DNA of 64,000 nucleotides, taken from assembly GCF_000018045.1 (NCBI RefSeq), contig NC_009792.1:496001-560000 (forward strand), written 5' to 3'. This document shows, piece after piece, positions 43,560 through 52,960 of this stretch. The position numbers and the translations under genes were made by a program. The DNA is from Citrobacter koseri ATCC BAA-895. GTDB taxonomy: Bacteria; Pseudomonadota; Gammaproteobacteria; Enterobacterales; Enterobacteriaceae. The notes under the pieces were generated by a model. That model saw nothing but the letters and a program-made list of their open reading frames with translations, searched no databases and was not told where the DNA came from. How positions within the stretch are numbered: the first letter of the stretch is position 1; the number at the start of each line of letters is the position of its first letter.

Positions 43560-46229
43560 CTACAGCAAGCTCTTGACGTAGCTGTCAATGTCGCTGATGT
43601 ATTTTTCTATACCTGGAGCATCTTTCTCACGAATAAGATGTTCCAGCGTTTCACATAACTGCTTGCCGGGTACCAGATTAAGCATAGCAAACACGCCTTT
43701 CAGGCGGTGAGCTGTCTGCGCCAGCGCAGCGAAATCACTGGTCGCTGCCTCAGTATACAACCTCTTAACATCATCCGGTACTGTGTCTACAAAGAGCGCG
43801 TAATAACCGCTGGCATGAAGTTCGGCGTTTTCATCTCCGCCGAGGGGCGACTCTGGAATCTCTTCCTGCGCCAGTTGCTCTTCTATCAGTTGTAGTACAG
43901 CTTCCTGCATAGCGTTGCTCATATTAAAGTTGACGCGCAGTTGGCCAGGACCCATTTTCCGCACGCCTGACTCATCATCGCTTAAAAGCAAGCCGGAGGC
44001 AGTAAGATTAGACGGATTATCAGTTAAAAAGAGATCATATTCTTGACTTATTTGCCGATTATCCGGCGTGATGCAGGTGGCTCCCCAGTTTTCCAACTGA
44101 CGCAACACAATATTGCGCACATCATTAGAGGTGACGTCAACCATCACGCAAACGTCATCCAGCAAGCGCTCTTCATCATTTACATGTTGGTCATGCGGGG
44201 TCATTTTAACATGTACGGTATAGCGCGTCCCCAGCGCATCGCGTGCTTTAATATTCAGATGCCCGCCGAGCTTACGCGCCAGCTGATCGCACAACCAGAA
44301 GGTTAACGGATTCGCTTTCCCGTAGCGGTCGCTTTGCGTTTCATTGATATACGGGAAATGGAGATTGTCGATCTCATTGAGCGTCACGCCTTCACCGGTA
44401 TCCAGAATGCGGAAGGTCAGGCGTTCTTCAGCCGACTCATCCTGATCGACTTCCAGCGTGATTTTCCCAATCTGCGTGGTCGTGACCGCGTACTGAATCA
44501 GCAACAGCAGAATGCGGCGCAGGGCGTCACGGTCGCCACGGCGTTCATCGTTGGCGCTAAGGTGGTTTTTGATCAGCAGTTGCAGACCCTTACGCTTAAT
44601 CGCAGGCAGAACGTCCGGCACCACTTCGTCAATCAGATCCTGAATGGAGAACAGCGTCGGCTCGCTTTTCCAGGTATCATTCTCCAGAATATTCGCCAGC
44701 TGAATTTCATCTATCATACGCACCAGAACATCCGCCTGGCTCGCCAGCTTCTGGCTTTCCGGCGTGTCTGCGGCAGCGGCGTTGATCGCCAGTATCCGCA
44801 CGGGTTCTTTCAGGGCATTGCCAATATTTTGCATAAACGCGGCGCGGCCCTGCTGGTTTTTCTCATACAGACGCTGCGCCTGCCTGAGCTTCTTGTTCAC
44901 CAGCACTTCCCGGTCCTGATCGCGAATAATAAAGATCTGCGTGCGAGGGGCGACCTGGCTGCGGAACAGGCGAATTTCATACAGCTCGTTATTGATCGTC
45001 GCCTGAATGATGCCCTGATGCTGCTCCGCCATGCTGGTGATGTTTTGCAGATTTAAATGCGGCAGCAAATGGTCGGCGATTTTATTGCTGATGACGGTGC
45101 GATTGGCCTCCTGGTCATGCACCAGCAGCCCCAGCGGCAGCAGGGAGACGATCTCTTCATTAATCGCGCGCAGAATACGCAGTTCATTATTTGCGGTATT
45201 GCTTGTCGCCACTTCCGTTGAACGGCCAGGCTGGTGGCGGAAGGTGGTGTAGCCAAACAGCGCCAGCGCAAGCAGGCCGATATTCAACAGTAACGGCAGC
45301 AGGATATTTTGCAGCGTATCAAGCAATAGCGTGCCGAAAGGAACCTGCCAGACCAGCCGCATATCGGTTGAGTTCAGCGCGGAAGAAATCTCAATTTTGG
45401 CGCTGTTGAAGCTGATGCTGACGCTGTCTGGAGACTCTTTCTCTGTATTACGTACCGTCGTGGTTGAGGAGTCGGGTTCCAGGCGGAAGCTGTCCAGCGG
45501 CATTCCCGGCGGGATCAGGTCGTTGATCGGCAAATCGAACGCCACAACCGTCGCCAGATGCCCCGGCTGATTAAAAGTGGTGCGCAGCGTAAAGTAATGG
45601 CCGTTTTGCCACGCCAGACGACGTAACGAAGAGAAGCTTTCGCGTTCATCCAGCGCATTCGCCTGTTGCAGCATCTCCGCCCGACGGGAATCGACAATAT
45701 TGCCAATCGCGGACTCTTTAAAGCCGGAGGAGAGATCCTTGAGCGGCAGGGTGGAGATGAGAATCAGGCTGTTGTCCTGCCCGTTCAGATAATACATCGA
45801 CCAGGGCACGTTCTCCGCGCCCCACAGCGTATCGAGATAGGTGGAAATCCGCTGGGTCATTTCCAGCGTTGAGCTGTCATGTGAGCCAAAGATAAGCGCT
45901 TCGGTCTTACGGCGCGGTTTTTCAAGGTAGTAGACGTCTTGTTTCAGACGCGTTTCCTGCAAACCCTCGCTCGTGGATGGGCTAGCCGTCGCGGCAATGT
46001 TGTCATAGATTTGCCAGGTCACGTAGCGCCAGGTGTCTACGCGCTTATGAATAGCATGGGTGATATCGACAATCTGATAGCTCTTGTCTTTCAGCCAGGC
46101 GTTGACCGCGCTTTGCACCATCACGCCCATCGTTACAAGTAACACAATGATCAGTAATAAGAAGAAACGGGTAATGCTTCCCGGCAGAAGGGAGAATCGG
46201 GTAGAAACCGTTGTATCAGACTGACTCAT
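43560..46229 (-). CDS. rcsD: Phosphotransfer intermediate RcsD
   Basis: RcsD, 889 residues, relays phosphate between RcsC and RcsB. It has two transmembrane helices (near residues 20-42 and 305-325) with a periplasmic domain between. The kinase-like domain lacks the usual phospho-acceptor His. The C-terminal HPt domain carries the active His in LAQTAHRLKGVFAMLNLVPG. It is co-transcribed with rcsB. Length is within one residue of E. coli RcsD. Confidence 0.96.
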   Translation of the reverse strand: MSQSDTTVSTRFSLLPGSITRFFLLLIIVLLVTMGVMVQSAVNAWLKDKSYQIVDITHAIHKRVDTWRYVTWQIYDNIAATASPSTSEGLQETRLKQDVYYLEKPRRKTEALIFGSHDSSTLEMTQRISTYLDTLWGAENVPWSMYYLNGQDNSLILISTLPLKDLSSGFKESAIGNIVDSRRAEMLQQANALDERESFSSLRRLAWQNGHYFTLRTTFNQPGHLATVVAFDLPINDLIPPGMPLDSFRLEPDSSTTTVRNTEKESPDSVSISFNSAKIEISSALNSTDMRLVWQVPFGTLLLDTLQNILLPLLLNIGLLALALFGYTTFRHQPGRSTEVATSNTANNELRILRAINEEIVSLLPLGLLVHDQEANRTVISNKIADHLLPHLNLQNITSMAEQHQGIIQATINNELYEIRLFRSQVAPRTQIFIIRDQDREVLVNKKLRQAQRLYEKNQQGRAAFMQNIGNALKEPVRILAINAAAADTPESQKLASQADVLVRMIDEIQLANILENDTWKSEPTLFSIQDLIDEVVPDVLPAIKRKGLQLLIKNHLSANDERRGDRDALRRILLLLIQYAVTTTQIGKITLEVDQDESAEERLTFRILDTGEGVTLNEIDNLHFPYINETQSDRYGKANPLTFWLCDQLARKLGGHLNIKARDALGTRYTVHVKMTPHDQHVNDEERLLDDVCVMVDVTSNDVRNIVLRQLENWGATCITPDNRQISQEYDLFLTDNPSNLTASGLLLSDDESGVRKMGPGQLRVNFNMSNAMQEAVLQLIEEQLAQEEIPESPLGGDENAELHASGYYALFVDTVPDDVKRLYTEAATSDFAALAQTAHRLKGVFAMLNLVPGKQLCETLEHLIREKDAPGIEKYISDIDSYVKSLL

Positions 46230-46542
46230 TCGTGTTTATGACCTGTTAAAACAACGCTAAAGAGGAAAGGGCAGTATAAAGGGTACTGTGTGAATTTCCA
46301 TACTCTCGCTCATCAGACACGCTGCATTTTTCCGCCCGAGCCGCGAAGGCGTTTCCCTAAGCAAAACGTGTACAGCGTTGGCGCAGATGTATAAATATAA
46401 ACACAATGAAATAAAATTTAGCACTAAATAACAAGAAATTATTTGTTGGCATGACTGGTGATTATCACGAGGGGGTAGTAAACCATTGTGATTATTTAAA
46501 TCCGGTAGCACAAGAAGATAAAATTTGTGTAAAGAAGGGTAA
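46230..46542. other. Non-coding stretch upstream of rcsD
   Basis: These 313 A+T-rich bases separate the rcsD start from the 3' end of micF. They should hold the rcsD promoter. No convincing promoter, open frame or repeat was identified. Together with micF and the ompC leader they make up the 740-base gap between rcsD and ompC. Confidence 0.5.
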
Positions 46543-46635
46543 AAAAAAAACCGAATGCGAGGCATCCGGTTGAAATAGGGGTAAACAGACATTCAGAAAT
46601 GAATGACGGTAATAAATAAAGTTAATGATGATAGC
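46543..46635 (-). ncRNA. micF: MicF small RNA
   Basis: A 93-base segment divergent from ompC matches E. coli MicF almost base for base as recalled. The 5' end GCTATCATCATTAACTTTAT lies at 46635 downwards. The 3' end is a rho-independent hairpin (CCGGATGC/GCATTCGG) followed by eight U. MicF pairs with the ompF leader and represses it with Hfq. It is transcribed away from ompC and likely shares OmpR control. Confidence 0.93.
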
Positions 46636-46794
46636 GCTGACTATTTTAGTTGCGAGTGAAGATTTTGTTTTATCATTCAGTGCTATGATTTTCATGAATA
46701 TAATGCATTGAATTATAATGAAAAATAAATATGTTTTGATGATTCGTGCTTATTTGTCCCATTTTTTGCTTTTAAAAAAGTTCCATGCCATTAA

Positions 46795-46845
46795 TAATTT
46801 GAAACACCTATGGCGATAAATGAAACATTTTAAAGATTTTAGTAT
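46795..46845 (+). promoter_or_regulatory. OmpR-type sites and promoter region of ompC/micF
   Basis: TTTGAAACACC (46798-46808) and AATGAAACATT (46819-46829) repeat a TGAAAC core 21 bases apart, like the OmpR boxes upstream of E. coli ompC. The following TTTTAGTATCATAT resembles the ompC promoter. Phospho-OmpR would activate ompC and micF at high osmolarity. Confidence 0.75.
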
Positions 46846-46969
46846 CATATCCGTGTTGGATTATTCTGCATTTTTGCGGAGAATGAAATTGCCGACTGGT
46901 TAAGAGGGTTAATCAGTATGCAGTGGCAATAAAAAAGCAAATAAAGGCATATAACAGAGGGTTAATAAC

Positions 46970-48097
46970 ATGAAAGTTAAAGTACTGTCCCTCCTGGTAC
47001 CGGCTCTGCTGGTAGCAGGCGCAGCAAATGCGGCTGAAGTTTATAACAAAGACGGCAACAAATTGGACCTGTTCGGTAAAGTCGACGGTCTGCACTATTT
47101 CTCTGATGACGATGGCAACGACGGCGATCAGACCTATATGCGTCTCGGCTTCAAAGGCGAAACCCAGGTTAACGATCAGATCACCGGCTACGGTCAGTGG
47201 GAATATCAGATTCAGGGCAACGACGCTGAAACCACTAACAACTCCTGGACCCGTGTGGCGTTTGCTGGTGTGAAATTTGGCGATGCAGGTTCCTTCGACT
47301 ACGGTCGTAACTACGGCGTAATCTACGATGTAACGGCCTGGACCGACGTTCTGCCGGAATTCGGCGGCGACACCTACGGCGCGGATAACTTCATGCAGCA
47401 GCGTGCTAACGGCCTGGCAACCTACCGTAATACTGACTTCTTCGGTCTGGTTGAAGGTCTGAATTTTGCGTTGCAGTATCAGGGTAAAAACGGCAGCGCC
47501 AGCGGTGAAAACGACGTTGCGGATGGTCGTAGCCTGCTGAAACAGAACGGCGACGGCTTCGGCGGATCTCTGACCTATGATATCGGCGAAGGCTTCAGCG
47601 TTGGTGGTGCAATCACCTCTTCCAAACGTACTGCTGACCAGAATTCGGCTGGCGTATACGGCAGCGGCGATCGTGCGACCGTTTATACCGGTGGTCTGAA
47701 ATACGACGCTAACAACGTTTACCTGGCAGCGCAGTACTCTCAGACTTACAACGCAACCCGCTTTGGTTCTTCCCAGAACAGCCGTAGCGACTCTTATGGC
47801 TTCGCTGATAAAGCGCAAAACTTCGAAGTGGTTGCACAGTACCAGTTCGACTTCGGTCTGCGTCCGTCCGTGGCTTACCTGCAATCTAAAGGTAAGGACA
47901 TCTCCAACGGCACTACCAACTACGGCGATCAGGATATCCTGAAATACGTTGATGTTGGCGCGACCTACTACTTCAACAAAAACATGTCTACCTACGTTGA
48001 TTACAAAATCAACCTGCTGGATGACAATACCTTTACTCGTAATGCGGGTATCAGCACTGACGACATCGTTGCTCTGGGCCTGGTTTACCAGTTCTGA
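46970..48097 (+). CDS. ompC: Outer membrane porin C
   Basis: OmpC, 375 residues, is a trimeric general-diffusion porin. The signal peptide MKVKVLSLLVPALLVAGAAN ends at ANA, and the mature protein starts AEVYNKDGNKLDLFGKVDGL. The constriction-loop L3 motif PEFGGDTYG is present, and the last residue is Phe (LVYQF). The DNA is codon-biased and has a long antisense open frame, typical of highly expressed porins. Surface loops (residues near 180-200 and 225-240) differ from E. coli. The leader of about 100 bases ends in AGAGGG. A terminator follows. Confidence 0.96.
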   Translation: MKVKVLSLLVPALLVAGAANAAEVYNKDGNKLDLFGKVDGLHYFSDDDGNDGDQTYMRLGFKGETQVNDQITGYGQWEYQIQGNDAETTNNSWTRVAFAGVKFGDAGSFDYGRNYGVIYDVTAWTDVLPEFGGDTYGADNFMQQRANGLATYRNTDFFGLVEGLNFALQYQGKNGSASGENDVADGRSLLKQNGDGFGGSLTYDIGEGFSVGGAITSSKRTADQNSAGVYGSGDRATVYTGGLKYDANNVYLAAQYSQTYNATRFGSSQNSRSDSYGFADKAQNFEVVAQYQFDFGLRPSVAYLQSKGKDISNGTTNYGDQDILKYVDVGATYYFNKNMSTYVDYKINLLDDNTFTRNAGISTDDIVALGLVYQF

Positions 48098-48115
48098 TTG
48101 CGGACAATGTCAACT

Positions 48116-48138
48116 AAAGGGCCTGCGGGCCCTTTTTT
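48116..48138 (+). terminator. ompC terminator
   Basis: An 8-bp stem AAAGGGCC/GGCCCTTT (48116-48123 and 48128-48135) with loop TGCG is followed by more T residues. Confidence 0.93.
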
Positions 48139-48212
48139 AATGCGTTTTTTACGGCGTACAAATAGCGATTTTTGGTGTACTCTTGCGCGCGTTCGCATGA
48201 GGATAATCACGT

Positions 48213-49268
48213 ATGGAAATGACCTTTTGTCGGGCAGCGCTGCTGGCCGCGACGATCTTTTTTGTGGGGTGCGATGATGCCCCAAAACCGGCTGATACAG
48301 CGTCACCTGCTGCAACCGTACTGGAAGGGAAAACGATGGGCACCTTCTGGCGGGTCAGCGTGGTGGATGTGGACGCCAGCCGTGCTGAGGAATTACGTAA
48401 CAGAATTCAGACGCAGCTTGATGCCGACGATCAGCTGTTGTCCACGTACAAAAATGACTCGGCGCTGATGCGCTTCAACCATTCGCAGAGTCTTTCTCCC
48501 TGGCCGGTTAGCGAAGCAATGGCCGATATCATTACCTCGGCGCTGCGCATTGGCGCGAAAACCGACGGCGCAATGGATATCACCGTGGGGCCGCTGGTGA
48601 ATCTGTGGGGGTTTGGCCCGGAGCAACAGCCGGTCCATGTTCCCACACAGCCGCAGATTGACAGCGCAAAAGCAAAGACCGGGCTGCAACATCTGCGGGT
48701 CATCAATCAGGCGCGACAGCAATATCTGCAAAAAGATCTGCCGGATCTGTTCGTCGATCTCTCAACCGTGGGGGAAGGGTATGCGGCCGATCATCTGGCG
48801 CGCTTGATGGAACAGGAAGGCATTGCCCGCTATCTGGTCTCCGTCGGCGGCGCCCTGAACAGTCGCGGCATGAATGCGCAGGGGCAACCCTGGCGTGTGG
48901 CGATCCAAAAACCGACCGATCAAGAAAACGCGGTACAGGCGATTGTCGATATTAACGGGCATGGCATCAGCACCTCCGGCAGCTACCGTAACTATTACGA
49001 ACTGGACGGGAAGCGCCTGTCTCACGTCATTGATCCACAGACCGGGCGTCCCATAGAACACAATCTGGTCTCCGTGACGGTTATCGCCCCGACGGCGCTG
49101 GAAGCGGACGGCTGGGATACCGGGTTGATGGTGCTCGGCACGGAAAAGGCCAAAGAGGTGGTGCGCCGGGAAGGGCTGGCGGTGTACATGATCATGAAAG
49201 AGGGCGAGGGGTTTAAAACCTGGATGTCGCCGCAGTTCAAAAGCTTCCTCGTGAGTGATAAAAATTAA
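48213..49268 (+). CDS. apbE: FAD:protein FMN transferase (lipoprotein)
   Basis: ApbE, 351 residues, attaches FMN covalently to Thr/Ser of flavoproteins such as Nqr/Rnf subunits in the periplasm. The N-terminus is a lipoprotein signal with a lipobox-like FFVGC. The catalytic region includes GKTMGTFW, TDGAMDITVGPLVNLWGFG, VDLSTVGEGYAAD and HVIDPQTGRP. It follows the ompC terminator and has its own upstream space. E. coli ApbE has the same length. Confidence 0.94.
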   Translation: MEMTFCRAALLAATIFFVGCDDAPKPADTASPAATVLEGKTMGTFWRVSVVDVDASRAEELRNRIQTQLDADDQLLSTYKNDSALMRFNHSQSLSPWPVSEAMADIITSALRIGAKTDGAMDITVGPLVNLWGFGPEQQPVHVPTQPQIDSAKAKTGLQHLRVINQARQQYLQKDLPDLFVDLSTVGEGYAADHLARLMEQEGIARYLVSVGGALNSRGMNAQGQPWRVAIQKPTDQENAVQAIVDINGHGISTSGSYRNYYELDGKRLSHVIDPQTGRPIEHNLVSVTVIAPTALEADGWDTGLMVLGTEKAKEVVRREGLAVYMIMKEGEGFKTWMSPQFKSFLVSDKN

Positions 49269-49277
49269 AAAGCAAGA
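49263..49277 (+). promoter_or_regulatory. Ada box upstream of ada
   Basis: AATTAAAAAGCAAGA matches the Ada operator (AAT and GCAA halves separated as in E. coli AATTAAAGCGCAA) with a short core change. It overlaps the apbE stop codon and sits about 85 bases before the ada start. Methylated Ada would bind here to activate ada-alkB. Confidence 0.7.
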
Positions 49278-49347
49278 TTTCGGGTTTTCGTGCGCTGACT
49301 TACGGACACACTGAGACTAAGCACTATGCTTAATGAAGGAGTCCATG

Positions 49348-50412
49348 ATGAAAAATCTCTCACGCATAAACGACGATGCGCGCTGGCAGTCGGTGCTGGA
49401 TCGCGATCCTGACGCCGATGGTCAGTTTGTTTTTGCGGTACAGACCACCGGCATCTTTTGCCGACCGTCCTGTCGGGCAAAACACGCGTTGCGGCAAAAC
49501 GTTCGTTTCTTTGCCAGTGCGGAGCAGGCGCTGGCCGCAGGATTCCGCCCCTGCAAACGCTGCCAGCCAGACAAAGACAACGCCCGACAGCATCAGCTGG
49601 ATAAAATCACGCACGCCTGCCGTTTACTGGAACAGGATGCCCCCATCACGCTGGACGCCCTGGCGCAGCAGGTGGCAATGAGCCCATTTCATCTGCACCG
49701 GTTGTTCAAAGCCACGACGGGAATGACGCCAAAAGCCTGGCAGCAATCCTGGCGCGCCCGCCGTCTGCGCGATGCGCTGACGAAAGGAGAGACGGTAACG
49801 CAGGCGATCCTGAACGCCGGTTTTCCCGACAGCGGCAGTTACTATCGCAAAGCGGATGAGACGCTCGGCATGACGGCGAAGCAGTTTCGTAAGGGCGGCG
49901 ATAATCTCCCCGTTCGCTATGCCCTCGCGGATTGTGCGCTGGGACGCTGCCTGGTTGCGGAGAGCGAGCGGGGAATCTGCGCGATTTTACTGGGCGATGA
50001 TGATGCCGGGCTTATTGCCAGCCTGCATGAACTGTTTCCCGCCGCGCAGGATGAACCCGCTGATCGACCTTTCCAGCAGCGCGTGCGCCAGGTTATCGCC
50101 AGTATTAATGCACGCGATATGCCGCTGTCACTGCCGTTAGATATTCAGGGCACTGCGTTCCAGCAGCAGGTCTGGCAGGCGCTGCGCACGATTCCCTGTG
50201 GGGAAACCGTCAGCTATCAGCAGATCGCCAGCGCAATCGGCAAGCCGAAGGCGGTTCGTGCCGTTGCCAGCGCCTGCGGGGCAAATAAACTGGCGATTGT
50301 GATCCCGTGCCATCGGGTGGTGCGCGGCGACGGCGCGCTATCGGGTTATCGTTGGGGCGTGGCGCGCAAGGCGCAGCTTCTGCAACGAGAGGCGCGACAT
50401 GAGGATAAATGA
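49348..50412 (+). CDS. ada: Adaptive-response methyltransferase and activator Ada
   Basis: Ada, 354 residues, repairs DNA methylation damage and activates the adaptive response. The N-terminal zinc domain has Cys38 and Cys42 (GIFCRPSCRAKH) and CKRCQPDK. An AraC-type helix-turn-helix follows (QVAMSPFHLHRLFKATTG). The C-terminal methyltransferase has the acceptor cysteine in IPCHRVVRGDG. The ATG at 49348 is six bases after AAGGAG and yields the E. coli length; ATGs at 49333 and 49345 are possible. It overlaps alkB. Confidence 0.95.
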   Translation: MKNLSRINDDARWQSVLDRDPDADGQFVFAVQTTGIFCRPSCRAKHALRQNVRFFASAEQALAAGFRPCKRCQPDKDNARQHQLDKITHACRLLEQDAPITLDALAQQVAMSPFHLHRLFKATTGMTPKAWQQSWRARRLRDALTKGETVTQAILNAGFPDSGSYYRKADETLGMTAKQFRKGGDNLPVRYALADCALGRCLVAESERGICAILLGDDDAGLIASLHELFPAAQDEPADRPFQQRVRQVIASINARDMPLSLPLDIQGTAFQQQVWQALRTIPCGETVSYQQIASAIGKPKAVRAVASACGANKLAIVIPCHRVVRGDGALSGYRWGVARKAQLLQREARHEDK

Positions 50413-51062
50413 TGCTGGACTTATTTGCGGATGCTGAACCCTGGCAAGAGCCGCTGGCGTCCGGCGCGGTTATCTTGCGCCGTTTCGCCTTTCGCGAGGC
50501 GCCATCGCTGATTGAGGCCATCGCGGCGGTCGCCGCGCAGTCGCCATTTCGCCAGATGGTGACGCCCGGCGGCTATACCATGTCGGTGGCGATGACAAAT
50601 TGCGGTCAGCTCGGCTGGACGACGGATCAACACGGATATCTCTATTCTCCCGTCGATCCGTTAACCGGGCGGCGTTGGCCGCCGCTGCCTGAGGTCTTTA
50701 CCAGCCTGTGCCATCGCGCGGCGATCGCGGCGGGCTATGCTGATTTTCAGCCGGATGCCTGTCTTATCAATCGCTATGCGCCCGGCTCAAAGTTGTCGTT
50801 GCATCAGGATAAAGACGAACCGGATCTGCGCGCGCCGATTGTGTCGGTTTCTTTGGGCCTTCCGGCCATTTTTCAGTTTGGCGGCCTGCGTCGTAACGAT
50901 CCGTTAAAACGCCTTTTGCTGGAGCACGGCGATGTGGTGGTCTGGGGCGGTGAATCGAGACTGTTTTACCACGGCATACAACCGCTTAAAGCGGGCTTTC
51001 ATCCGCTGACGGCGGACTGTCGTTACAACCTGACGTTTCGCCAGGCGGGTAAAAAAGAATAA
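50412..51062 (+). CDS. alkB: Alpha-ketoglutarate-dependent DNA dealkylase AlkB
   Basis: AlkB, 216 residues, is a non-haem iron dioxygenase that removes methyl groups from 1-methyladenine and 3-methylcytosine. Iron ligands His131 and Asp133 (LSLHQDKDEPD) and the later His in RLFYHGIQPL are present. The 2-oxoglutarate Arg is in RYNLTFRQ. It lies in the ada-alkB operon, overlapping the ada stop (ATGATG). ATG at 50409 is equally possible. Confidence 0.96.
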   Translation: MLDLFADAEPWQEPLASGAVILRRFAFREAPSLIEAIAAVAAQSPFRQMVTPGGYTMSVAMTNCGQLGWTTDQHGYLYSPVDPLTGRRWPPLPEVFTSLCHRAAIAAGYADFQPDACLINRYAPGSKLSLHQDKDEPDLRAPIVSVSLGLPAIFQFGGLRRNDPLKRLLLEHGDVVVWGGESRLFYHGIQPLKAGFHPLTADCRYNLTFRQAGKKE

Positions 51063-51137
51063 AAATAAGAATTATTATTGCTGTCGGCGTTGAGATGTTT
51101 AAACTGCGGGCTGTTATTCCTTGCCCGGGTTGTATGA

Positions 51138-52781
51138 ATGGAACTACTTCTTCTTGTCTGGCGGCAGTATCGCTGGCCATTTATCAGCGTGATGGCGCTC
51201 AGCCTCGCCAGCGCTGCGCTGGGGATTGGCCTGATTGCCTTTATCAATCAGCGCCTCATCGAAACGGTGGATACCACGCTGATGGTGCTGCCGGAATTTC
51301 TCGCGCTGCTGCTTTTACTGATGGCGGTGACGCTGGGCTCCCAACTGGCCTTAACCGCGTTAGGGCACCATTTTGTCTATCGCCTGCGCAGCGAATTTAT
51401 CAAACGTATTCTGGACACGCAGGTTGAGCGCATCGAACAACTGGGCAGCGCCTCGCTGCTGGCAGGGTTAACCAGTGATATCCGCAACATCACGATCGCG
51501 TTCGTGCGCCTGCCGGAGCTGGTTCAGGGGATCATCCTGACGGTGGGTTCCGCCGCGTATCTGGCGATGTTATCCACCAAAATGCTGCTGGTGACGGCAA
51601 TCTGGATGGCAATCACCATCTGGGGCGGGTTTGTGCTGGTGGCGCGCGTGTATAAGCACATGGCGACGCTGCGCGAAACGGAAGATAAGCTGTATCAGGA
51701 TTTTCAGACGGTGCTGGAAGGGCGCAAAGAGCTGACCCTGAACCGTGAGCGCGCGGAACATATCTTTAACCATTCGTATATCCCGGATGCGAAAGAGTAT
51801 CGCCACCATATTATTCGCGCCGATACGTTCCACCTGAGCGCCGTTAACTGGTCAAACATTATGATGCTGGGCGCGATTGGTCTGGTGTTCTGGATGGCGA
51901 ACAGCCTGGGCTGGGCGGATACCAACGTGGCGGCGACCTATTCGCTGACGCTGCTGTTCCTGCGCACGCCGCTGCTCTCTGCGGTTGGCGCGTTGCCGAC
52001 GCTGCTCACCGCGCAGGTGGCTTTCAACAAGCTGAATAAATTTTCGCTGGCGCCGTTTAAAGCGGAATTTCCTCGTCCTGACGCCTTTCCTGACTGGAAA
52101 ACGCTGGAGTTACGCAATGTCGTTTTCCATTATCAGGATAATGCGTTTTCAGTAGGGCCGATCAACCTGACCATCCAGCGCGGGGAACTGCTGTTTTTGA
52201 TTGGCGGCAATGGCAGCGGGAAATCGACGCTGGCGATGCTGCTGACGGGGCTGTACCAGCCTCAGTCAGGCGAAATTTTACTGGATGGCAAAACGCTTTC
52301 CGCAGAGCGTCCTGAGAACTACCGGAAACTCTTTTCTGCCGTGTTTACCGATGTCTGGCTGTTTGATCAACTGCTGGGGCCGGAAGGCAAACCGGCCAAA
52401 GCGGAACTGGTGGAAAAGTGGCTTGAGCAACTGAAAATGGCGCACAAGCTGGAGCTGCGCGATGGTCGGATTCTGAACCTGAAGCTGTCGAAAGGGCAGA
52501 AAAAGCGCGTGGCGTTGCTGCTGGCGCTGGCGGAGGAGCGTGACATCATTCTGCTGGATGAATGGGCCGCCGATCAGGACCCGCATTTCCGCCGTGAATT
52601 TTATCAGGTGCTGCTGCCGCTGATGCAGGAGATGGGCAAAACCATCTTTGCGATCAGTCATGACGATCATTACTTTATTCACGCCGATCGCCTGCTGGAA
52701 ATGCGTAACGGGCAGTTGAGTGAACTGGTCGGCGATGAACGCGACGCCGCCTCCCGCGATGCGGTTGCGCGTACTGCCTGA
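51138..52781 (+). CDS. yojI: ABC transporter YojI (peptide/microcin J25 exporter type)
   Basis: YojI, 547 residues, fuses a six-helix transmembrane exporter domain (about 1-290) to an ATP-binding domain. Walker A is GGNGSGKST, the signature is KLSKGQKKR, and Walker B is IILLDEWAADQD followed by the switch His in ISHDDHYF. In E. coli the protein helps export microcin J25. It follows alkB after 75 bases and is followed by a BIME. Confidence 0.94.
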   Translation: MELLLLVWRQYRWPFISVMALSLASAALGIGLIAFINQRLIETVDTTLMVLPEFLALLLLLMAVTLGSQLALTALGHHFVYRLRSEFIKRILDTQVERIEQLGSASLLAGLTSDIRNITIAFVRLPELVQGIILTVGSAAYLAMLSTKMLLVTAIWMAITIWGGFVLVARVYKHMATLRETEDKLYQDFQTVLEGRKELTLNRERAEHIFNHSYIPDAKEYRHHIIRADTFHLSAVNWSNIMMLGAIGLVFWMANSLGWADTNVAATYSLTLLFLRTPLLSAVGALPTLLTAQVAFNKLNKFSLAPFKAEFPRPDAFPDWKTLELRNVVFHYQDNAFSVGPINLTIQRGELLFLIGGNGSGKSTLAMLLTGLYQPQSGEILLDGKTLSAERPENYRKLFSAVFTDVWLFDQLLGPEGKPAKAELVEKWLEQLKMAHKLELRDGRILNLKLSKGQKKRVALLLALAEERDIILLDEWAADQDPHFRREFYQVLLPLMQEMGKTIFAISHDDHYFIHADRLLEMRNGQLSELVGDERDAASRDAVARTA

Positions 52782-52785
52782 TCCT

Positions 52786-52854
52786 GTAGGCCGGATAAGG
52801 CGTAGCCGCATCCGGCCTGGTTGCCCGATGGCGCGACGCTTATCGGGCCTGCCA
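52786..52854. repeat. BIME between yojI and mgtE
   Basis: REP units at 52786-52820 (GTAGGCCGGATAAGGCGTAG, then CCGCATCCGGCCTG) and 52824-52854 (GCCCGATGGCGCGACGCTTA, then TCGGGCCTGCC) lie just after yojI. Confidence 0.88.
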
Positions 52855-52960
52855 TTCCCTGCATGATGCTGATTTTTTATCCACTCGCGGCGCCGTTTAT
52901 TGTTATTTACATAACCTCGCGCCATGCTTAATGGCATCTCATTTCATGGATTTATAATTA

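Noticed and set aside
46913..47884. A 323-codon open frame antisense to ompC
   Set aside because: It mirrors the codon-biased ompC gene, has no ribosome site or recognisable domain, and ompC is unquestionably the real gene.
52953..52958. TATAAT just before the mgtE start as a promoter -10
   Set aside because: It lies three bases from the ATG and lacks a -35 partner, so a normal leader mRNA could not start from it; probably A+T-rich chance.
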